39,086 nucleotides of DNA. It comes from Flavobacteriaceae bacterium UBA3179. GTDB taxonomy: Bacteria; Bacteroidota; Bacteroidia; Flavobacteriales; Flavobacteriaceae. Where the stretch lies: NCBI GenBank assembly GCA_002364245.1, contig DEXR01000032.1, forward strand, positions 1 to 39,086, read 5' to 3'. The notes below the pieces were generated by a model. The model saw only the letters and a program-made list of their open reading frames with translations. It made no database searches and was not told the origin of the DNA. The translations under genes were made by a program, and so were the position numbers. Within the stretch, counting starts at the first letter, position 1. Each line of letters begins with the position of its first letter. Of the stretch, positions 25,023 to 33,206 are shown one piece after another.

Positions 25023-27947
25023 ATGAAAGTTAAAAATTTACTATTATTATTTACTATTTTCAGTACGTGTATCATTTTTGCACAGGACCTTCATGAACCA
25101 AATGTAATTGCTACTGGAAAATTTATTAAAAAAACCATCCCCCTTCGTGATATACCCATAAGGACAACTATTGAAAAAGGAGAAACCAGCAATCTTAAAA
25201 TTATTCAAAATAGATTGCGTGCTAACAGAAAGACGAATGAAAATGCTCTCCCACTTAATGGCGATGTGTTAGCGCAAAAAAAATTTGGTGGTGTTACCAC
25301 TAAGGCAATTGAACAAAACTTTGATGGTGCCGATGCTTCCGAAGGCCAAGCAACTCCTCCAGATCCTACAGGGGCCGTAGGACCAAACCACTACGTTCAT
25401 GCTGTTAATTTAGTAGTGAAAATATTTGATAAGTCTGGTAATCTTTTGGCAGGTCCTACTTTTCTTGGAGACTTTTTAGGTTCTGGGAATAATAGTGGAG
25501 ATCCAATTGTATTGTATGATCAATTGGCAGATCGTTTTTTTGTAAGCCAGTTTGATACAGGAAATGATAGTCTAATAATTGGTGTTTCTGAAACTTCTGA
25601 CCCAACGGGATCATATAATGTATATGAGTTTCCATTAGATGCTTTTCCAGATTATCCACATTATTCTGTTTGGCCAGATGCGTATTACCTAACTGCCAAT
25701 AAATTTTCAGGAAATACTACTTACGCTTTAGAACGCGATGCTTTGATTGCAGGTGACCCAAATCCACAAATTATTGGATTTAATCTACCTGGTGTAACCA
25801 ATAATCCAGATACAGTATTTAGTCCAGAGCCAGCTAATCTCACAGGCACCTCTTTTCCAGCAGATGTGCCAGGTTATATTGTGTATTTGCAAGATGATGG
25901 TTGGTCTGGAGTAAGTTTCGATCACTTGAAAGTGTGGGAAATTGAATTGGATTGGGATACCACATCAAACTCAACCATATCTTCTCCACTTGAAATACCA
26001 ACAACTCCTTTTGAAGCTACGTTTGCACCTTTTGGAACAGGTGATGTAGGACAACCGGGGACAAGTCAAAAAATTGATATGATTGGCGGGGTAATCTCGT
26101 ACGCTGCTAATTATCGTAGTTTTGGAAGCTATAATTCTTGGTTAATTACCTTTAATGTAGATGTAGATGGTAATGACACTTCAGGTATTCGTTGGATAGA
26201 ACTACGAAATGATACCTCGAACGATTGGTCTATTTTCCAAGAAGGTACGTATGCTCCAGCAGATGGGAATAGCCGTTTTATGGGTAGTGCAGCAATGGAT
26301 GCGGCCGGTAATATTGGTCTCGGCTTTAATATCGCCAGTCCTTCGTTGCCAGCTGGAATTCGTTATACAGGACGTTTTAATGGAGATCCGTTAGGCGAAA
26401 TGACTGTTGCTGAAACGACCATAGTAGATGGTGTTGGTGTACAATCAAATACGAATCGCTTTGGAGATTATTCACATCTAACAATGGATCCTAATAATTT
26501 TACATTCTGGCATACGGCAGAGTACTTTGCATCTAATAACTTTTGGACAACCCGTGTAGCTTCCTTTAGCTTATCTGGTGGTTTTTCTAATGATGTAGGT
26601 GTTAATAATATTACTGCACCAGAAAGTGGAGTTTTAACGAATGCTGAAACAGTAGAAATTGTTATTCGTAACTTTGGAACCGACGCACAATCTAATATCC
26701 CGTTAGAATTACGTGTGAATGGAACTCTTGAAGCTTCTGAAACTTTTGCTGGAACAATAAATCCAAATGAAACAGCAACATATAGCTTCACCCAAACGAT
26801 AGATCTTTCAAATGAAGGAGATACATATACAATTGAGGCAAAAACAGCTTTAAGCGGCGATGAATTTACGGACAATGACGATTTTACTAAAGATGTTATC
26901 CATTATTTAGGAAATGATGTAGGGGTAACAGCTATTCCTGCACCAGAATCTGGAGAAGGATTGGGTATAGAAACCGTGACCGTCACCATTACAAATTTTG
27001 GGGATAACCCGCAATCTAATTTTGATGTTCAATATTCCGTAGATGGTGATACACCAATTGTTGAAACTTTTACTGGTACTATAAACTCTCAAGAAGAAGT
27101 TGATTTTAGTTTTTCTGAAACAGCAGACCTTTCTGTTTTGGGGACGTATGAAATTGAAGCACAGACAAACTTAAATTCAGACCAAAACACCGATAACGAT
27201 GCTTTTCAGGTAACCGTTGAAAATCTTCAATGTTTGCCTACGGGTGATTGTAGTTTTGGGGATGGGTTTGAGCATTTTGTAATAGGAACGATCGATAATT
27301 CAAGTTCGTGTTCGCCAAATGGGTATGGTGATTATACTAACTTGAACACGGAACTTGATTTTAATTCAACGGTAGATGTAACGGTTGCCTCTGGGTTTAA
27401 TAATCAAATTTTTTCTCTTTGGATAGACTATAACGATAACTCGGTTTTCGATGCCAATGAGCTTCTAATTGAAGATGTTGCCATCCCAACGTCAGGAGTA
27501 GATGTAACAACTTCTTTCAGCATCCCAGAAGATCCATCTTTATTGGGCACCCACTTATTGCGCGTACGGGCAGGATGGGCTGATAGTGAAGATACCACAG
27601 CAGATCCTTGTATTGATTTTACTTATGGCGAAACCGAAGATTATACCGTGACTATTATTGATCCTGATTTAGCTATAGGACAACAAGATTTTAACAATAC
27701 CGATGTACTAATATATCCTGTATCTAATAAAATTTATGAAGTTTCATTTAATACCACAACCGATTTTGGAACTATCGATTATGAGGTATTTAATACATTG
27801 GGCCAAAAAATAACTACTGGCGATATGGATAATGGTAATGATGGTTATAAAACTATCATAAACCTTGCAAGCGTAGCTTCTGGTATGTACTTGGTTAAAT
27901 TGTACAATAATGAGTTTAGTACTGTTAAGCGTTTAATCGTTCAGTAA
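25023..27947 (+). CDS. Large secreted GEVED/CARDB-like T9SS protein, paralog B
   Basis: This 974-residue protein is a tandem duplicate of the preceding gene, with the same order: signal peptide (ending near CIIFAQ), the TPPDPTGAVGPNHYVHAVN domain, CARDB-like repeats from DVGVNNI (about 524) and DVGVTAI (about 633), a GEVED domain (CSFGDGFEHF to GETEDYTVTI, about 735-878) and a sorting-like tail ending RLIVQ. Long blocks are near-identical to paralog A (for example GRFNGDPLGEMTVAE), while the start of the mature protein and the GEVED insertions differ. The tail has LIYPVSNKIYEV where YPNP is usual. TATATTG at 24981-24987 sits in a similar place to that of paralog A. A strong shared terminator follows at 27967. 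Function unknown. Confidence 0.88.
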   Translation: MKVKNLLLLFTIFSTCIIFAQDLHEPNVIATGKFIKKTIPLRDIPIRTTIEKGETSNLKIIQNRLRANRKTNENALPLNGDVLAQKKFGGVTTKAIEQNFDGADASEGQATPPDPTGAVGPNHYVHAVNLVVKIFDKSGNLLAGPTFLGDFLGSGNNSGDPIVLYDQLADRFFVSQFDTGNDSLIIGVSETSDPTGSYNVYEFPLDAFPDYPHYSVWPDAYYLTANKFSGNTTYALERDALIAGDPNPQIIGFNLPGVTNNPDTVFSPEPANLTGTSFPADVPGYIVYLQDDGWSGVSFDHLKVWEIELDWDTTSNSTISSPLEIPTTPFEATFAPFGTGDVGQPGTSQKIDMIGGVISYAANYRSFGSYNSWLITFNVDVDGNDTSGIRWIELRNDTSNDWSIFQEGTYAPADGNSRFMGSAAMDAAGNIGLGFNIASPSLPAGIRYTGRFNGDPLGEMTVAETTIVDGVGVQSNTNRFGDYSHLTMDPNNFTFWHTAEYFASNNFWTTRVASFSLSGGFSNDVGVNNITAPESGVLTNAETVEIVIRNFGTDAQSNIPLELRVNGTLEASETFAGTINPNETATYSFTQTIDLSNEGDTYTIEAKTALSGDEFTDNDDFTKDVIHYLGNDVGVTAIPAPESGEGLGIETVTVTITNFGDNPQSNFDVQYSVDGDTPIVETFTGTINSQEEVDFSFSETADLSVLGTYEIEAQTNLNSDQNTDNDAFQVTVENLQCLPTGDCSFGDGFEHFVIGTIDNSSSCSPNGYGDYTNLNTELDFNSTVDVTVASGFNNQIFSLWIDYNDNSVFDANELLIEDVAIPTSGVDVTTSFSIPEDPSLLGTHLLRVRAGWADSEDTTADPCIDFTYGETEDYTVTIIDPDLAIGQQDFNNTDVLIYPVSNKIYEVSFNTTTDFGTIDYEVFNTLGQKITTGDMDNGNDGYKTIINLASVASGMYLVKLYNNEFSTVKRLIVQ

Positions 27948-27966
27948 AAACATCATATATAAATAG

Positions 27967-27998
27967 AAAAAGCGCCGCTGAATTCAGCGGCGCTTTTT
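27967..27998. terminator. Bidirectional terminator between convergent genes
   Basis: A 32-base perfect palindrome with GC-rich arms (GCGCCGCTGAATTC core) is flanked by A5 on the left and T5 on the right. It therefore works for paralog B on the plus strand and for the endonuclease gene ending at 28020 on the minus strand. Confidence 0.92.
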
Positions 27999-28019
27999 AA
28001 TTTCAAACAATTGTAATGA

Positions 28020-29060
28020 TTACTCTACCATAATTTTTTTGGTGATGCTATATTTAGAAGAAATAACTTGCAGTAAATACATGCCACTTCTAAAACCTGA
28101 AATATCAATAAATCCTTCCTCAGTAGCTGGTTGTTGAAGCACTTTTCTTCCTGTTAAATCAAAAAGAACATAACTTTCTGCCTGAAAAGCTGTTGTTGAC
28201 TGTACCCAGATTTTTTCTGAAGTAGGATTAGGATAAACATCTACAGTAAATGTTGAAAAATCTTCCACTGCTAATAAACCCCAACGATCTTCAGCTTGAG
28301 GTCCTCCCCATATTATAGTTGCCAACACGGGATTGTCAATAAAAGGGTTTCTATTGCCGTACTCATTTTCTAAATATGGGTTTCGTTGGTCTTCCACTTC
28401 ACTTACCGGGTCATCAACATTCCATTGTAAAAAGAGTTGTAACATATCGGTAGTGCCTTGTGTAGTTCCATTCCCTACCAAAGACGGTAAACATCGATCG
28501 CCATAACGCGTGTACATATACATCATAATACGGGCTACATCGCCTTTCCATTCATCACCAGGGTACCAAGCACCACTTGTCGATCCAGCATTTCCACTAC
28601 CAGTAATAAATTTTTTATTGCCGCGATTCCCATTGGCTTGAACATCTGATGGGCGCAAATTATGTGGATCAGCTCCAATACCTGTTGTGCCGCTGCTGGT
28701 ACTGCCCATTGGTGGGTTGGCTAATGAACGGGGGAATGTATGTTCGCGGTTATATTCGCACGTACCACCACCAAACTCATCTTTATCACGAGATCTGTCC
28801 GTAATACAATTACCATCGTTGTCGTTATAGCCGTAAATAAGCAATACATTAGAGTTGTTTTCCGGGTCTTCATCGGTAACCTTCACTGCATCTTTTACAT
28901 CATCGTAAGTGAATGTATTGTTGTTAATATCAATTTTATTTTGAAGCTCAAAATATAAATCCTGACCAGTTAAGGTAAGATCCACATCATTGTAATATGA
29001 TTGCTGCGCATAGGTAATTTGGGCAATAAATAGAATTGGGATAAGTAAAAATTTGTTCAT
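28020..29060 (-). CDS. Secreted endonuclease I family nuclease, T9SS
   Basis: This 346-residue protein has a signal peptide (MNKFLLIPILFIAQITYAQ) directly followed by the endonuclease I domain. The His-Me finger motif is EYNREHTFPRSLAN with catalytic H107; DPHNLRPSD, GDVARIMMYMYTRYGD and YGNRNPFIDNP complete the family pattern. The tail has VDVYPNPTSEKIWVQ and ends KKIMVE, a type A T9SS sorting signal. It is simpler than the relative at 19757-21721, which carries extra N-terminal domains. It starts 8 bp after the methyltransferase stop codon, so it is probably co-transcribed with that gene, although the functions are unrelated. It would cleave nucleic acid outside the cell, perhaps for phosphate or nucleoside uptake. 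Confidence 0.95.
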   Translation of the reverse strand: MNKFLLIPILFIAQITYAQQSYYNDVDLTLTGQDLYFELQNKIDINNNTFTYDDVKDAVKVTDEDPENNSNVLLIYGYNDNDGNCITDRSRDKDEFGGGTCEYNREHTFPRSLANPPMGSTSSGTTGIGADPHNLRPSDVQANGNRGNKKFITGSGNAGSTSGAWYPGDEWKGDVARIMMYMYTRYGDRCLPSLVGNGTTQGTTDMLQLFLQWNVDDPVSEVEDQRNPYLENEYGNRNPFIDNPVLATIIWGGPQAEDRWGLLAVEDFSTFTVDVYPNPTSEKIWVQSTTAFQAESYVLFDLTGRKVLQQPATEEGFIDISGFRSGMYLLQVISSKYSITKKIMVE

Positions 29061-29068
29061 ATTGTAAT

Positions 29069-30277
29069 TTATTTATGTTGAAGTAATGCAATGTAAAATC
29101 CATCAAAACCAGATTTACTGGCGTATATTTTTTCTTCTTGTAATAATGAAAAATTAGTTCCGGCTTCACTACTTAAAAAAGAGGAAACCTGTTTGCTATT
29201 TTCTGAAGGTAATATAGAGCACGTAGCATATACCAACTGCCCACCGGTTTTTACCATTTTTGAATAGGAAGTCAACAGTTCTTGTTGTGTTTTTTTTATT
29301 TTTTCCAAAAATTCAGGTTGTAATTTCCACTTAGCATCTGGGTTACGTTTTAGAACTCCTATCCCAGAACAAGGTGCGTCAATCAATACTTTATCGGCAG
29401 AGCCTTTTAGCTTTTTAATCACTTTTGTAGTATCGATTACGCGTGTTTCAATATTATGAACACCATTTCTACGAGCTCTACGTTTTAATTCTTTTAGTTT
29501 GTTTCCGTAGATATCGAGTGCAATTACTTGTCCTTTGTTTTCCATTAACGAAGCAATGTGTAGACTTTTTCCACCCGCACCGGCACAAGCGTCGATTATG
29601 CGCATGCCTGGCTCGGGCTTTAAGATTTCTGCTACTTTCTGTGAAGAAGCATCCTGCACTTCAAACCAACCGTTTTTAAAAGCATCGGTAATAAAAACAT
29701 TAGCCCGCTCTTTAAGTTTTAATGCATATGGATACCCATTTATTGTTTCGGTTTCTATTTCGGCATCAAATAGCTCATTTTGGACTTGTTTTACCGTAGC
29801 TTTTAATGGGTTTACCCGCAATACTACATCGGCCAATTGATTTAAAGCACTAATTTCTGCAGTCCATTTTTTACCTAATTCGGCTTCGCCTAATTTGTCC
29901 ATCCAATCTGGAATGGATTCTCGGTATTTTCTAATTTTTGACAGTTCATCAAACTTACCTTTAATACGGCGGGTAGGGGTGTCTTCAAATTGAGGCCATT
30001 CCGGTATTTTTATTCCGTTAAGGGTGGCCCAAACTGCAAAAAGGCGAAATAGGTTTGCACGATCAAACGGCTCTTTAACTTCGGCTATTTCAGCATATAA
30101 TCGTTTCCATCGTACAATATCATAGGTGGTTTCAGCAATAAAGCTTCTATCTCTAGAACCCCAACGTTTATCACGTTTTAGGGTGTCTTTTAAAACTTTG
30201 TCTGCTTGCTTGTTTTCATTGAAAATCAAGTGCAACGAATCGATTGTTGCAAATACTAAATTTCGGTGTAACCTCAT
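29069..30277 (-). CDS. RsmB/NOP-family rRNA cytosine-C5 methyltransferase
   Basis: This 402-residue cytoplasmic enzyme would methylate a cytosine in rRNA with S-adenosylmethionine. The N-terminal part (about 1-130) resembles the NusB-like RNA-binding domain of RsmB. The SAM-binding motif DACAGAGGKSLHIASLM starts near residue 229. The two cysteines typical of the family are C303 in DAPCSGIGVLKRNPDAKW and C353 in YATCSILPSEN. Length is close to that of E. coli RsmB. It is divergently transcribed from the lipoprotein gene at 30348, with a -7 element at 30295-30302. Position 967 of 16S rRNA, the RsmB target, is the likely site, but related enzymes modify other positions, so the exact target is uncertain. 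Confidence 0.93.
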   Translation of the reverse strand: MRLHRNLVFATIDSLHLIFNENKQADKVLKDTLKRDKRWGSRDRSFIAETTYDIVRWKRLYAEIAEVKEPFDRANLFRLFAVWATLNGIKIPEWPQFEDTPTRRIKGKFDELSKIRKYRESIPDWMDKLGEAELGKKWTAEISALNQLADVVLRVNPLKATVKQVQNELFDAEIETETINGYPYALKLKERANVFITDAFKNGWFEVQDASSQKVAEILKPEPGMRIIDACAGAGGKSLHIASLMENKGQVIALDIYGNKLKELKRRARRNGVHNIETRVIDTTKVIKKLKGSADKVLIDAPCSGIGVLKRNPDAKWKLQPEFLEKIKKTQQELLTSYSKMVKTGGQLVYATCSILPSENSKQVSSFLSSEAGTNFSLLQEEKIYASKSGFDGFYIALLQHK

Positions 30278-30294
30278 GGTTTTAATTTGGATTG

Positions 30295-30302
30295 CAAAGG
30301 TA
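30295..30302 (-). promoter_or_regulatory. -7 promoter element of the methyltransferase gene
   Basis: The minus strand reads TACCTTTG, an exact TAnnTTTG match, 17 bp upstream of the ATG at 30277. No TTG is found at the -33 position. Confidence 0.5.
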
Positions 30303-30323
30303 TTATAATCCCGTCGTTTTCTT

Positions 30324-30331
30324 TATTTTTG
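30324..30331 (+). promoter_or_regulatory. -7 promoter element of the YCF48-like lipoprotein gene
   Basis: TATTTTTG matches TAnnTTTG exactly and lies 16 bp before the ATG at 30348, implying a leader of about 10 bases. It is only 21 bp from the divergent -7 element, so the two promoters overlap. Confidence 0.5.
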
Positions 30332-30347
30332 GCGAAAAATTTTATAT

Positions 30348-31388
30348 ATGCGCTTTTTCCCCTTTTTACTTTTATTAGTAGGTTTAGTCTCCTGTACATC
30401 AAATAATTCGAAAAATTTTACTTCTGTTGATATTGAACCTATATTTATAGACAGTTTAAGCATTAGAGCTATTGAACCCTTGGACGAAAATAGGGTTTGG
30501 TTTGCTGCAAATAAAGGTATTGTAGGGCTCATTGATAATAAACAACCAAAGCTAGCAACCATTAAATATGAAGATTCGCTGTTGCACTTTCGTTCCATAG
30601 CCGCTACCGATTCTGCTGCTTTTGTGTTAAGCATTGCAAATCCTGCCGTTTTATATAAAATAGGGTTTAATGGCACCGAAGCAACCAATATTCAAGAAGT
30701 ATATACAGAAAGTGGGGAAACCGTTTTTTATGATTCTATGAAATTCTGGAACAATAACGAAGGAATTGCCATGGGCGATCCGGTAGATGATTGCTTGTCT
30801 GTACTTGTTACCCGGGACGGAGGAAATACTTGGCAAAAACTTTCTTGTGATAAGCTTCCTAAAGTAGAAAAAGGGGAGGCTGCTTTTGCGGCAAGTAACA
30901 GTAATATTTCCCTTTATAAAGATCAAGTATGGATTGTTACAGGCGGAAAACAGGCACGGGTATTTCATTCAAAAAACAAAGGAAAAGACTGGGAGGTTTT
31001 TAATACACCCATAGTACAGGGAAAAGCCATGACCGGAATTTACAGTGTTGATTTCTTTGATGCTAAAACGGGAGTGATATTTGGTGGTGATTGGGATAAA
31101 AAAGAGTTTAATGAAGGCAACAAAGCCATTACTAAAGATGGTGGAAAAACGTGGAGTTTGATGAGTAACGGAAAAGGACCCGGCTACCGGTCATCAGTTA
31201 AATTTGTGCCCGGTACAAAAGGAAACGATTTGGTAGCGGTTGGTTCCCCAGGGATATCGTATAGTAACGATCAAGGAAAAACTTGGCAGGAACTCACAAA
31301 AGAAGGGTTTTATGCAATTGAATTTGTAAACGATTCCATAGCTTTTGCATGTGGTAATAATAAGATAGCCAAACTCATTTTTAGATAA
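30348..31388 (+). CDS. YCF48/BNR-repeat lipoprotein
   Basis: This 346-residue protein has a lipoprotein signal peptide with lipobox LVSC (C16), so it should be anchored in a membrane facing the periplasm. The rest is a beta-propeller of the YCF48/BNR type, with repeats such as SVLVTRDGGNTWQKLSC, VFHSKNKGKDWEVF, KAITKDGGKTWSLM and SYSNDQGKTWQELT. This family is often annotated as oxidoreductase or photosystem II stability factor-like, but no redox motif is visible, and a photosystem role makes no sense here. Known members assist assembly of membrane complexes; the role in this organism is unknown. It is monocistronic, with its own promoter and a terminator at 31394-31427. Confidence 0.88.
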   Translation: MRFFPFLLLLVGLVSCTSNNSKNFTSVDIEPIFIDSLSIRAIEPLDENRVWFAANKGIVGLIDNKQPKLATIKYEDSLLHFRSIAATDSAAFVLSIANPAVLYKIGFNGTEATNIQEVYTESGETVFYDSMKFWNNNEGIAMGDPVDDCLSVLVTRDGGNTWQKLSCDKLPKVEKGEAAFAASNSNISLYKDQVWIVTGGKQARVFHSKNKGKDWEVFNTPIVQGKAMTGIYSVDFFDAKTGVIFGGDWDKKEFNEGNKAITKDGGKTWSLMSNGKGPGYRSSVKFVPGTKGNDLVAVGSPGISYSNDQGKTWQELTKEGFYAIEFVNDSIAFACGNNKIAKLIFR

Positions 31389-31393
31389 AAAGT

Positions 31394-31427
31394 AAAAGGG
31401 AACATATTTTACAATATGCTCCCTTTT
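31394..31427. terminator. Terminator between convergent genes
   Basis: Arms AAAAGGGA-CATATT and AATATG-TCCCTTTT pair around loop TTAC with one internal mismatch. The symmetry and the A4/T4 ends suggest use from both sides: the lipoprotein gene to the left and the sensor-like gene ending at 31452. Confidence 0.75.
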
Positions 31428-31451
31428 AGCTAAACAAAAACCAACCAATTA

Positions 31452-31910
31452 TTATTTTCTTCTATCTTTTCGTTGTCGATAGCGCTTTAAAAGTTCTTTT
31501 TTGAAATCATCTTCCGCTTTTTTCAGTTTAATGATTTTACCGGGTGAAATTATTTTTTTTAGCTGGGCTACCAATTCTTTTCGGTATTGCAATTCTTTTT
31601 GTTCTAATTGTAGGTCTTTGTCAATTAGAGTATTTGCTTCACTGTCGTTCATAGAGTCTACTCCATCCTTTAATTTTGAATAGATCTCTTTTTTCTTAGT
31701 TTTATGCAAATCGTGCATTTTTTCATCGTACACATTATAAACTGGCCAAAATTTTTCTGCTTCGGCCGAAGAAAGTTGTAATGCTTCGGTGATATGAGCA
31801 GTCTTTAAGGCATCTATCTTTTTATGCCATTCTTCTTTGTCTCTTTTTTGAGCAAATGTTACCGAAGTAACCAACAACAATAAAACTAGTATATTTTTCA
31901 TATTATTCAT
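31452..31910 (-). CDS. Small secreted charged helical protein, ECF-sigma sensor-like
   Basis: This 152-residue protein has a signal peptide (MKNILVLLLLVTSVTFAQ) and a mature part rich in lysine and glutamate that should be almost entirely helical. The pattern LQLSSAEAEKFWPVYNVYDE resembles proteins often annotated in flavobacteria as sensors of ECF-type sigma factors, distantly like Spy/CpxP periplasmic chaperones. It is the third gene of the sigma factor operon. The first ATG (31910) overlaps the stop of the upstream gene by 8 bp; the second ATG (31901) gives a cleaner signal peptide and is at least as likely. A stress-sensing or chaperone role in the periplasm is inferred from family naming and context. 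Confidence 0.8.
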   Translation of the reverse strand: MNNMKNILVLLLLVTSVTFAQKRDKEEWHKKIDALKTAHITEALQLSSAEAEKFWPVYNVYDEKMHDLHKTKKKEIYSKLKDGVDSMNDSEANTLIDKDLQLEQKELQYRKELVAQLKKIISPGKIIKLKKAEDDFKKELLKRYRQRKDRRK

Positions 31911-32403
31911 CTAATAAAATGGATTCATCAACAGTTTCTAAAAGGTAACTTTCCATATCCTCTTCGGAAATAGTTTCGGTTTCATAATACAATGAGCTAT
32001 CATCGTTTTCTGAAAGCATGGTAGAAACATCGTACACATCAAAATCAAGCTCGCCTTCGTTTATATAATTTTCAATAGCCAAATAATCAATCGAGTTCAT
32101 GTCTAAATCAATTGTTTTATTTTGATTGAACAGCAAAACCACTAACACAATAGAGGCGGCAACGGCAACTGCGTATTTTAAATTCTTGTTAGAAAATAAT
32201 GAACGTACTTTTACATGGTTTCCTGAAATTTCAGGATGCTGCATAATAGTATCTTCCAACGTGTCGAAATATTCGGCAGGAGCAGCAAAGCCAGTTTCTT
32301 TAGGTAATTCTTCCGAAGCTATTTTTGCGAAGAGATTTTCTTCAAAAGCTTCAAAATACCCTTCTGGTGCTTTAAACCCATGTGTATGTTTTTGCTTGTC
32401 CAT
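31903..32403 (-). CDS. Single-pass membrane protein, putative anti-sigma factor
   Basis: This 166-residue protein has a cytoplasmic N-terminal part, one membrane segment (about 77-92, YAVAVAASIVLVVLLF) and an acidic periplasmic tail rich in Asp, Glu and Ser. The N-terminal part contains an internal duplication, GFKAPEGYFEAFEE (9-22) and GFAAPAEYFDTLED (38-51). There is no zinc-binding HxxxCxxC motif, so it is not a classical ZAS anti-sigma factor. Its place directly after the sigma factor, the topology, and translational overlap with the secreted sensor-like protein suggest that it tethers and inhibits the sigma factor until a periplasmic signal arrives. That function is inference; no defined family is certain. 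Confidence 0.78.
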   Translation of the reverse strand: MDKQKHTHGFKAPEGYFEAFEENLFAKIASEELPKETGFAAPAEYFDTLEDTIMQHPEISGNHVKVRSLFSNKNLKYAVAVAASIVLVVLLFNQNKTIDLDMNSIDYLAIENYINEGELDFDVYDVSTMLSENDDSSLYYETETISEEDMESYLLETVDESILLDE

Positions 32404-32418
32404 TTATCTTTTGACTGT

Positions 32419-32436
32419 AAAAAACCTAAAAGGTTT
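32419..32436 (-). terminator. Weak hairpin with T-run between sigma and anti-sigma genes
   Basis: On the minus strand a 6-bp stem AAACCT/AGGTTT with a three-base loop runs into six T, in the 77-bp gap between the two genes. It is small for a terminator and could at most attenuate read-through, lowering anti-sigma expression relative to sigma. Confidence 0.3.
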
Positions 32437-32480
32437 CATTGTGATCTTTAATTATTTGTGAAACAGGATTATAAGTTGTC

Positions 32481-33035
32481 TTAAAAGGTGGTTTCATGCT
32501 CTTTTAAATATTCAGTTATTTTCTTTACCGCAATGTGGTAACTGCTTTTTAAACCCCCAACCGAAGTCTCTAAAATTTCAGAAAGTTCTTCGTAGGTATG
32601 CTCATCAAAATACTTCATATTGAACACCAATTGCTGTTTAGGTGGTAACGTGGCAATCGCTTTTTGCAATTGAAGCTGAATGGCAGTTCCTTCAAAATAA
32701 ACATCACTTGTTAAGTTTTGAATAGCACTTTCTTTTACTTCTTCTGAAGAAACCTGCTTGCGTTTGGCGCGTTTATTTATAAATGTGATGGACTCGTTTG
32801 TTGCTATACGGTACATCCATGTGTATAACTTGCTATCGCCCTTAAACGAATGGATATTCTTATAAATTTTTATAAATGTATTTTGCAGCACATCATCGGT
32901 GTCGTCATGATTTATCACTATTTTACGAATATGCCAATACAGCCGTTCTTTGTATTGAGACACAAGTTCCCTAAAAGCAGCTTCTTTATGCTTATTATCT
33001 TGTAAAGCAGTTACTAAATTGTTCTCTGTTACCAA
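32481..33035 (-). CDS. ECF RNA polymerase sigma factor
   Basis: This 184-residue sigma-70 family protein has sigma region 2 (DDTDDVLQNTFIKIYKNIH and KLYTWMYRIATNESITFINK, about 42-90) and region 4 (ALPPKQQL through ETSVGGLKSSYHIAVKKI, about 133-175). Regions 1 and 3 are missing, as expected for the extracytoplasmic function group. It leads an operon with a putative anti-sigma membrane protein and a secreted sensor-like protein. The frame has no upstream ATG: TTG at 33035 is the only plausible start, since a TAA lies six codons earlier and the next candidates would cut into region 2. Target promoters are not evident in this window. Confidence 0.93.
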   Translation of the reverse strand: MVTENNLVTALQDNKHKEAAFRELVSQYKERLYWHIRKIVINHDDTDDVLQNTFIKIYKNIHSFKGDSKLYTWMYRIATNESITFINKRAKRKQVSSEEVKESAIQNLTSDVYFEGTAIQLQLQKAIATLPPKQQLVFNMKYFDEHTYEELSEILETSVGGLKSSYHIAVKKITEYLKEHETTF

Positions 33036-33129
33036 AAACGTATCGGTTTATCTGTAATATTGACTCTTTTAAGTGAAAAAGGTTTAATTATAAAGTTACC
33101 TTTTTTTAATCTAATCCACTAATCACAAA

Positions 33130-33139
33130 AATCGATTAA
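33130..33139. promoter_or_regulatory. Upstream box AATCGATTAA, copy 1
   Basis: This 10-base box recurs exactly at 33365-33374. Each copy lies about 70 bases upstream of a predicted small RNA start and contains the palindrome ATCGAT, so it may bind a dimeric activator or repressor. Confidence 0.45.
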
Positions 33140-33175
33140 ATACGAAATTTTACGATAAAGTGTACAAATAATTTT

Positions 33176-33202
33176 TTTGTAGGAAAATAATTACTAATTT
33201 TG
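33176..33202 (+). promoter_or_regulatory. Promoter of small RNA 1
   Basis: TTTG (33176-33179) and TAATTTTG (33195-33202) match the Bacteroidota -33 and -7 elements; the spacer of 15 is shorter than usual. No gene starts downstream on this strand before the terminator at 33265-33299. Confidence 0.5.
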
Positions 33203-33206
33203 AGGA

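Noticed and set aside
26468..26875. A 135-codon open frame on the minus strand
   Set aside because: It is antisense to the CARDB-like region of paralog B with no recognisable protein features.
23500..27160. Possible long DNA repeat or recent gene conversion between the two large paralogs
   Set aside because: The proteins are clearly homologous, but the DNA differs at many synonymous and non-synonymous positions throughout, which indicates an old duplication.
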